Assembly: GCA_900541555.1 (NCBI GenBank) | Contig: UQKE01000011.1 | Coordinates: forward strand, 1 to 48,667 | DNA length: 48,667 nt | DNA from: an uncultured Porphyromonadaceae bacterium | Lineage (GTDB): Bacteria > Bacteroidota > Bacteroidia > Bacteroidales > Muribaculaceae | Reading direction: 5' to 3' | Part shown: piece after piece, positions 44,079 to 48,667 of the stretch | How positions within the stretch are numbered: the first letter of the stretch is position 1 | How the letters are laid out: each line of letters begins with the position of its first letter | Notes under the pieces: generated by a model | Told to the model about the DNA's origin: nothing | Seen by the model: the letters and a program-made list of their open reading frames with translations, nothing else | Database searches by the model: none | Made by a program: the position numbers and the translations under genes

Positions 44079-44123
44079 TGAAAGGGCTGTGTCAAAATAG
44101 CAAATTTTGGCTCAGCCCTTTCA
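44079..44123. repeat. Long two-level palindrome after tRNA-Thr
   Basis: Outer stem TGAAAGGGCTG/CAGCCCTTTCA (44079-44089 with 44113-44123, perfect) encloses CAAAAT/ATTTTG (44093-44098 with 44104-44109). No T-run follows, so an intrinsic terminator is doubtful. Each half resembles a GGGCTGTGTCAAAAT-type insertion-sequence end. From 44124 to 44389 no gene or clear signal is seen. Confidence 0.55.
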
Positions 44124-44389
44124 GCATGTAAATACAAGGATTTGAGAGCAAGTACAATAAGGACTTCCTTTCATAATCGACTTAGCCCGAATCCCGATAA
44201 TAACGCAGCAGTTTGCAATTATGACACACTGCCTTTTTGTTGAACGCCAGCAAATGGCAAATCCGGAATTAACGTCTCCTCTGCATTGCCAACTTATATG
44301 TGAGTCCTCAAAAATAGACTGATCCAAATTAGTCCCTTCTCATAAATATTTTTAACTAATACCTTTTATTTTGTTATTAAAAATTAACA

Positions 44390-44427
44390 TTTGGGGGGGG
44401 TAAATCGTAAAATCTGTTATACATTTG
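44390..44427 (+). promoter_or_regulatory. Promoter of the four-gene exported cassette with a G8 tract
   Basis: TTTG (44390-44393) runs straight into eight G (44393-44400), followed by exactly 19 bases and TACATTTG (44420-44427). Both this and the 10438-10473 promoter place the tract 19 bases upstream of the -7 element and share TTAACA before and TAAA after it. If the tract shortened, TTTG would move into the normal -33 position. Confidence 0.6.
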
Positions 44428-44433
44428 CCAAAA

Positions 44434-44607
44434 TTATGTTTTGTTATATCGGCATGTATCTTCATGAGAAAGAAGATGATATGCAGATCAAGCATTTGAG
44501 ACGTAATTATTGAATTATTACAAACTTAACATAAGGAGTAAAATAATATTGGCATTATAAAATGCCCTTGGATTATTTGATTTTTATGACATTCTAAATT
44601 TTATACA
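44434..44607 (+). other. Leader of the four-gene cassette with a short open frame
   Basis: The leader of about 174 nt contains a 19-codon frame (44454-44513, MYLHEKEDDMQIKHLRRNY) and a small hairpin GGCATT/AATGCC at 44551-44566. Function is unproven. Confidence 0.3.
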
Positions 44608-45978
44608 ATGAAAAAGCTATTTTTATCCGTATGTGTCTGCCTTATCGCAGCCACGTCTGTTTATGCAAGCGAAGTGAAATATCGCAGAAGTTCTATTTAT
44701 TCTATTATGGCGTTGAATCCGGAGTTTGCCGCTTCGACGGAAAAAGCGGCGGCAAAAGCGCAAGTGGAGAAATCGTTTTTGGCTGCGCCGGTGCCCGACA
44801 AATACGATGATCACAATTTGGAGCAACGCGTCATTGATTTGAACGCAATCACGGTGACACCCGAAGAAATTGCCGCGATGGAAGACCAATCGGGGAAAAA
44901 GAAGAAAAAAATCGGGAAATTGGCATCTTCCGCCGCTTCTGAAGCAACCGGCGGTGTCGTTGGCGGAATCGACGAAAACGAAGTGGCAGCCAAATTGCAA
45001 AAATGGCTCAACGAAAATCACATTGCCAACCAATTGGTAGGAAAATGGTATAACGAATCCACCGTGGACAAAGACGGATCGTTTTTCAATTATGACTTGA
45101 TTAGCGAACGTGGATTGTACGACGCAAGCGCACAAGAGGCTGCTGCCGCGGAAGAGACGCTGGGCGGCTTGAACAAAATCATGGATGCGGCATCAATGGA
45201 GTTGATACCAAACACGTTTGTAATGGTAAGTGTCTTTAATTATTTGAGCGCAGAAGAAGTCATAGAAATTATAGGTGCGACTGCCAATAAAGTGGGCGGG
45301 ATGCTCGGTGGCGTAGGTGGCACTATTTCGGCTGTCGCCGGTGCTGCAACTACGGTTGCTGCCAAAGCAATGAAAGGCTATTTCGTACGGACTAATACGT
45401 TCTTGTTCCAATTGGAATGGACAAAAGAATTGCAAGACAAGTTTGAAACGACTTATTGGAAGGCGACTGATTTGACGGAATTCCACAATTCCGCAGATTT
45501 CAAATTGAAATATGTAGGCAAGACGAGTGATTTCACCCCCGCTTCGTTGAAGATTTCTTTGAATCCCGATGAGGACGCGAAAGCAATCGACCGCGCCACT
45601 GTCCGTGCCATCGATGGCGCCGTTGAGAAACTTCAAAAAGAATACGATGTATTCAAAACACTTTCTCCCATCATGATCCAAGACGGGAAAGTTACGGCAT
45701 ACGTCGGAATGAAAGAAGGAATCGAGGGCGGCGATAAATTCGACGTGATCGAGTTGATTATGAAAGAAGACGGAACCACTGAAATGAAAAAAGTGGGCAG
45801 CGTGAAGGCTGAAAAAGGCAAAATCTGGGACAATCGCTACAAAGCCGGCGAAAAGATAGAAGGAGTGGCTTCCGACGGCAAAGAGGATGATGCAGCAGCG
45901 GCTTCGTTGCAGTTCACCACATTCGACGGCAAAGCAAGCAAATTCATGGACGGCATGATGATTCGCCAAACGAAGTAA
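44608..45978 (+). CDS. Exported protein of unknown function, first of four-gene cassette
   Basis: Signal-peptide protein of 456 residues (cleavage near VYASE, about 21). The mature N-terminus SEVKYRRSSIYSIMALNPEF and VPDKYDDHNLEQRVID is a pattern I associate with uncharacterised Bacteroidales proteins found in this same gene neighbourhood. A lysine run (GKKKKKIGK, about 96-104), a segment NHIANQLVGKWYN and a glycine-zipper stretch (NKVGGMLGGVGGTISAVAGAATTVAA, about 230-255) follow. The glycine stretch could associate with a membrane. The C-terminal third is charged and beta-rich, with VTAYVGMKEGIEGGDKFDVIE. No named domain is recognised. The gene sits behind a G-tract promoter and a 174-nt leader. 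Confidence 0.8.
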   Translation: MKKLFLSVCVCLIAATSVYASEVKYRRSSIYSIMALNPEFAASTEKAAAKAQVEKSFLAAPVPDKYDDHNLEQRVIDLNAITVTPEEIAAMEDQSGKKKKKIGKLASSAASEATGGVVGGIDENEVAAKLQKWLNENHIANQLVGKWYNESTVDKDGSFFNYDLISERGLYDASAQEAAAAEETLGGLNKIMDAASMELIPNTFVMVSVFNYLSAEEVIEIIGATANKVGGMLGGVGGTISAVAGAATTVAAKAMKGYFVRTNTFLFQLEWTKELQDKFETTYWKATDLTEFHNSADFKLKYVGKTSDFTPASLKISLNPDEDAKAIDRATVRAIDGAVEKLQKEYDVFKTLSPIMIQDGKVTAYVGMKEGIEGGDKFDVIELIMKEDGTTEMKKVGSVKAEKGKIWDNRYKAGEKIEGVASDGKEDDAAAASLQFTTFDGKASKFMDGMMIRQTK

Positions 45979-46016
45979 TGCCGCGGATATACGAATGTAA
46001 GTAAAACCTGTTACGA

Positions 46017-46517
46017 ATGAAGAGACTATTCTTAATCGTATCCTTGATGTTTGTCCTTTGCGCCGTTGTCGACGCAAAGGACAAAAAAGAGGATACCTAC
46101 CGTTATGAATTGGAATCCTATAATGGCTCGATGGCGCAAGACGATTCGAAATGCATCGTTCGCGTTTGGAGCTATGGAAAGAAAGAAAAAGTGACACGCG
46201 ACGTTTGCATGAAGAATGCCGTGCACGGGATTTTGTTCAAGGGCTATCCTGCATTCGACAATCGTTCGACCGGAAAAGACGCGCTTGTGCCGGAAGGGTA
46301 TGAAGCGCATAAGGACTATTTTGACAAGTTTTTCAATGAGGGCGATTATCTGCAATATGTGCAGTTGACCAACAAGGGGATGCCGGAACCGGGCAGCGTG
46401 ATCAAAATTTCGAAAAAGGAATACAAGGTCGGCATGCTGGTGATGATTTCCTATTCTGCTTTGCGCGAGCGATTGGAGAAAGACGGGATAATTAAATCGT
46501 TGGACTTTTTATTTTAG
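46017..46517 (+). CDS. Exported protein of unknown function, second of four-gene cassette
   Basis: Small secreted protein of 166 residues. A signal peptide (about 1-20, ending VVDAKD) precedes an alpha-beta domain with SKCIVRVWSYGKKEKVTR, then CMKNAVHGILFKGYPAFDNR and a last helix ALRERLEKDGIIKSLDF. The VRVWSY and KNAVHGILFKGY elements look like the strand-helix pairing of SIMPL/LPP20-like domains, but this is an impression by eye. Two cysteines are present (about 46 and 66). The gene is 38 bases after the first cassette gene and 17 before the DUF6175 gene. It is found with the same neighbours in other Bacteroidales, as far as I recall. Confidence 0.75.
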   Translation: MKRLFLIVSLMFVLCAVVDAKDKKEDTYRYELESYNGSMAQDDSKCIVRVWSYGKKEKVTRDVCMKNAVHGILFKGYPAFDNRSTGKDALVPEGYEAHKDYFDKFFNEGDYLQYVQLTNKGMPEPGSVIKISKKEYKVGMLVMISYSALRERLEKDGIIKSLDFLF

Positions 46518-46534
46518 ATTTAAAGCAAGAATCG

Positions 46535-47476
46535 ATGAAAAAAATAATGCTATTGGCAGCTTGCTTATTCGCCGTGTCGGCAGCATTTTCGCAAGCTAAA
46601 AAACCGACTTTGATGATTGTGCCAAGCCTCACGTGGTGTAATGACAATGGGTTTGTCAAACAGTTTGAAAGCCAAGGCGAAGTAGAAACGGTAGCCGACT
46701 ACGATGCGGCTTTTCTCAATAGCAACGAATTGGGATCAGTCATAACCCAGCTCAATAACATGATGCAGGAACGCGGCTTTCCTTGCAAGTCGTTGAAACA
46801 AACTTTGGCATCGTTGAAAACATCTTCTGCTGAAGAAATGATGCTGATGAGCAGCACGGGCGCGGAATTGTCGGAAACGCCTTACGACAGGATAAAGAAA
46901 CAAGCCAAAAGCGATATTATCATTGAAGTTTCTTGGAACGTGAACCATACAGGGCCGCGCCGTTCTGTCACATTCACTTTGGAAGGGTTTGACGCCTACA
47001 CCAACAAGCAGATAGCCGGAGCAACGGGTACAGGGCAACCTTCGATGACTTCCGAATTGGCATTGTTGCTTCAAGAGGCTGTCCAAATGCATATTGATGA
47101 TTTCAACAATCACTTGATGACGTATTTCACAGACATGGCGGAAAAAGGCCGTGAAGTGGCATTGACAGTAAGAGTTTGGGACGACAGCCCCGTCAATTTG
47201 GAAAGCGAGATGGAAAATGGCGACATGCTGATGGATGTCATTGAAGATTGGGTTTCTGAGAATACCGTGAGCGGCGTGTACAACCTTGTCGACGCAACCG
47301 AAAACATGATGAATTTCGATCAGGTGCGCATCCCCTTGAATGACGAAAACGGACGCGCAGTCGACACTCGCTATTGGGCTCGCGGCTTGTATCGATATTT
47401 ACGCTCGATGGGCATTGATTGCAAACTGACCATGCGCGGATTGGGAATGGCAGGAATTATCATAGGAGGAAAATAG
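46535..47476 (+). CDS. DUF6175 family exported protein
   Basis: Secreted protein of 313 residues, third of the cassette. A signal peptide ends AAFSQA (about 20). The mature protein starts KKPTLMIVPSLTWCNDNGFV, the opening of DUF6175. It contains QLNNMMQERGFPCKSLKQTL (about 71-90), SDIIIEVSWNVNHTGPRRSVTFTLEG (about 127-152), NKQIAGATGTGQPS (about 158-171) and ENMMNFDQVRIPLNDENGRAVD. The fold is reminiscent of the CsgG/LpoB nucleotide-binding-like periplasmic domains, which suggests a role in an outer-membrane assembly, but no function is known. The fourth gene starts after a two-base gap. Confidence 0.85.
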   Translation: MKKIMLLAACLFAVSAAFSQAKKPTLMIVPSLTWCNDNGFVKQFESQGEVETVADYDAAFLNSNELGSVITQLNNMMQERGFPCKSLKQTLASLKTSSAEEMMLMSSTGAELSETPYDRIKKQAKSDIIIEVSWNVNHTGPRRSVTFTLEGFDAYTNKQIAGATGTGQPSMTSELALLLQEAVQMHIDDFNNHLMTYFTDMAEKGREVALTVRVWDDSPVNLESEMENGDMLMDVIEDWVSENTVSGVYNLVDATENMMNFDQVRIPLNDENGRAVDTRYWARGLYRYLRSMGIDCKLTMRGLGMAGIIIGGK

Positions 47477-47478
47477 CC

Positions 47479-48498
47479 ATGCGAAAAATACTGTTGGCAA
47501 CATTTCTCGCCTTGTCCGTTGCGGGGCAAGCAATCGCGCAGTCGAGCAAAGATGTTTCTTCTCAATTGAATTATAAGGTCGCAGAGCGAGACATCATTTC
47601 GCGCATTGGCATCACGCCCTATATGCCGAAAACGATTGCCGGATTGTCGGACAATAATTGCCGTTTGCTGGAAGGGCGTTTGCGCACCATGCTTTCGCGG
47701 AATGACGTTTTAAGCGATTATGGCGATTCACGTTTCGTGCTGACGGCCGCAGTTTCAGAATTGGGAAAAGAAGTGCTCAACACGGCTCCAACACAGGTGG
47801 TTTGCAAATACGAGATTTCGTTCGGGATTGGCGACGGTGTCGACGGAATTGAATTTGCAAGCGCTATGATCGAACTCAAAGGCGTTGGGAAAAACGAGGA
47901 GAGGGCGTTGGCAAATGCCTTGAAACGCTTGTCGGCCGACAACAAGGCTGTTGTGGAGATGATTAAGTCTGCAAGCATCAAAATCATCGACTATTATAAT
48001 GCAAAAGGCATGGCCTTGTTGGCGCAAGCAGAAACTTTGGCTGCCACCGGCAATTACGAGGAAGCACTTTATATATTGCTGACAATTCCATCGGAATGCA
48101 ATGTCTATACGGAAGCAATTGAGAAAGCGCAAGCGATTTATCAAAAATATTCCGACAATAAATGCACGCAATTGCTGAGCGAGGCAGAAGCTGCATGGGC
48201 TGCCAATCCGACTCCGGAAAACGCGGAAGCCGTGGTTTCAAAATTGACAGGAATCTCTCCCGACGCTTCCAACTATGCCCAAGTACAGGCTTTTATCAAC
48301 AAAGTCGGAAATGCTGTGAAATCCGAGATAGAGTATGAACGGAAAAAGGAAGATGAAGCAATTGCATACGAACGGCAAAAAGAGCAACAAGCTCTTGAAC
48401 GCCGACATCAGATGGAATTACAGGCTCTTAAAGCGGCAAGAGATGTGGCCAAGGCTTACGCGGAAAATCAGCCGGATATAAACTATCATATATGGTAA
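47479..48498 (+). CDS. Exported protein with LPP20/CsgG-like domain, helical repeats and coiled coil
   Basis: Secreted protein of 339 residues, last of the cassette. A signal peptide ends AIAQS (about 20). A first domain (about 25-165) has RIGITPYMPKTI, SRFVLTAAVSELGKEVLNTAP, and GVGKNEERALANALKRLSADN, resembling Bacteroidota proteins of unknown role with a LPP20/CsgG-like fold. It is followed by TPR-like helices (about 175-245, GNYEEALYILLTIPSECNVY). A charged coiled coil follows (about 275-320, YERKKEDEAIAYERQKEQQ), and the tail ends AENQPDINYHIW. A TTG start at 47419 overlaps the previous gene; ATG 47479 gives the signal peptide. A strong terminator follows. Confidence 0.8.
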   Translation: MRKILLATFLALSVAGQAIAQSSKDVSSQLNYKVAERDIISRIGITPYMPKTIAGLSDNNCRLLEGRLRTMLSRNDVLSDYGDSRFVLTAAVSELGKEVLNTAPTQVVCKYEISFGIGDGVDGIEFASAMIELKGVGKNEERALANALKRLSADNKAVVEMIKSASIKIIDYYNAKGMALLAQAETLAATGNYEEALYILLTIPSECNVYTEAIEKAQAIYQKYSDNKCTQLLSEAEAAWAANPTPENAEAVVSKLTGISPDASNYAQVQAFINKVGNAVKSEIEYERKKEDEAIAYERQKEQQALERRHQMELQALKAARDVAKAYAENQPDINYHIW

Positions 48499-48532
48499 TG
48501 GTATAGGGAAATTTAGTTGTATTATTTTGAAG

Positions 48533-48574
48533 AGCGAAGGGAATGTTGTAGCCACTAATTCCCTTCGCTTTTTT
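48533..48574 (+). terminator. Rho-independent terminator of the four-gene cassette
   Basis: Perfect 12-bp stem (48533-48544 with 48558-48569) followed by TTTTT. It lies 35 bases after the last stop codon. Confidence 0.92.
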
Positions 48575-48645
48575 GTGGCGGGTGGTTCCGGCAAGATGCG
48601 GTTTTTCGGACAAGAAAGTACGTATTTTTTATAAGTGATTGAGAA

Positions 48646-48665
48646 TGAGATAAGTTTTTATCTCA
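48646..48665. other. Small AT-rich hairpin at the window edge
   Basis: TGAGATAA/TTATCTCA with a four-base loop. It is too close to the window edge to interpret. Nothing else is seen after 48575. Confidence 0.3.
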
Positions 48666-48667
48666 TA

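Noticed and set aside
44121..44327. Minus-strand open frame of 68 codons between tRNA-Thr and the exported cassette
   Set aside because: No promoter, ribosome site or recognisable sequence; composition fits non-coding DNA.
48646..48665. Hairpin at the window end as a terminator
   Set aside because: The stem is AT-rich and weak and the sequence stops before any T-run could be seen.

Overview
The window is a chromosomal segment of a Bacteroidota member, almost certainly order Bacteroidales. The evidence is: many promoters of the Bacteroidota type (TTTG, 19-21 nt, TAnnTTTG); several families largely confined to this phylum (DUF3316, DUF4251, DUF4199, DUF6175, giant Big_2 surface proteins); lipoproteins; and starts that mostly lack a Shine-Dalgarno sequence. 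Base composition is moderate and C-rich at third codon positions, which produces long antisense open frames that are not genes. A genus cannot be fixed from the sequence alone.

Layout. 1-1120: remains of a GNAT acetyltransferase, a HicA/HicB toxin-antitoxin pair with its own promoter and a possible operator, and tRNA-Ser(GGA) on the minus strand. 1246-7191: one plus-strand operon of an exported thioredoxin-like lipoprotein, topoisomerase IV subunit B (parE), phosphopantetheine adenylyltransferase (coaD), an S41 protease and a DUF3108 protein. 7236-7540: a short transcript encoding a possible 38-residue peptide, then a hairpin-rich spacer. 7923-10473: a large outer-membrane beta-barrel protein with a promoter carrying a G-tract. 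10597-15098: an L-threonine aldolase-like enzyme, a membrane acyltransferase, a Bacteroidales DNA-binding-type regulator with an upstream 10-bp phased repeat, and two paralogous lipoproteins.

15183-20006 (minus) is a parC - DUF3316 - membrane Ser/Thr kinase operon. 20030-24413 (plus) is a glyS - lemA - FKBP lipoprotein - SPOR lipoprotein - S41 protease operon. gpmI follows on the minus strand. 26273-32689 (minus) has a strong promoter, a leader of about 390 nt, a small P-loop protein and a 1804-residue surface protein with ten Big_2 domains. 32832-36555 (plus) encodes a membrane pyrophosphatase, a membrane-anchored nitroreductase and a short-chain dehydrogenase.

36574-40716 (minus) holds an alcohol dehydrogenase, four small membrane or lipoprotein genes and bioB. 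Then come a MATE transporter (plus) and menA with a CPBP protease (minus). 43853-44067 is a short RNA locus: SRP RNA followed six bases later by tRNA-Thr(UGU). The window ends with a four-gene plus-strand cassette (44608-48498), all with signal peptides. It lies behind a second promoter that has a G-tract at the same position as the one at 10438-10473, and it is closed by a strong terminator.

Most of the window is ordinary core genome: DNA topology, CoA, menaquinone and biotin synthesis, translation, glycolysis and envelope proteolysis. The parts most worth following up are the four-gene exported cassette, the P-loop/surface-protein unit with its long leader, the two G-tract promoters, the phased repeat at 13429-13476 and the small transcript at 7236-7540.
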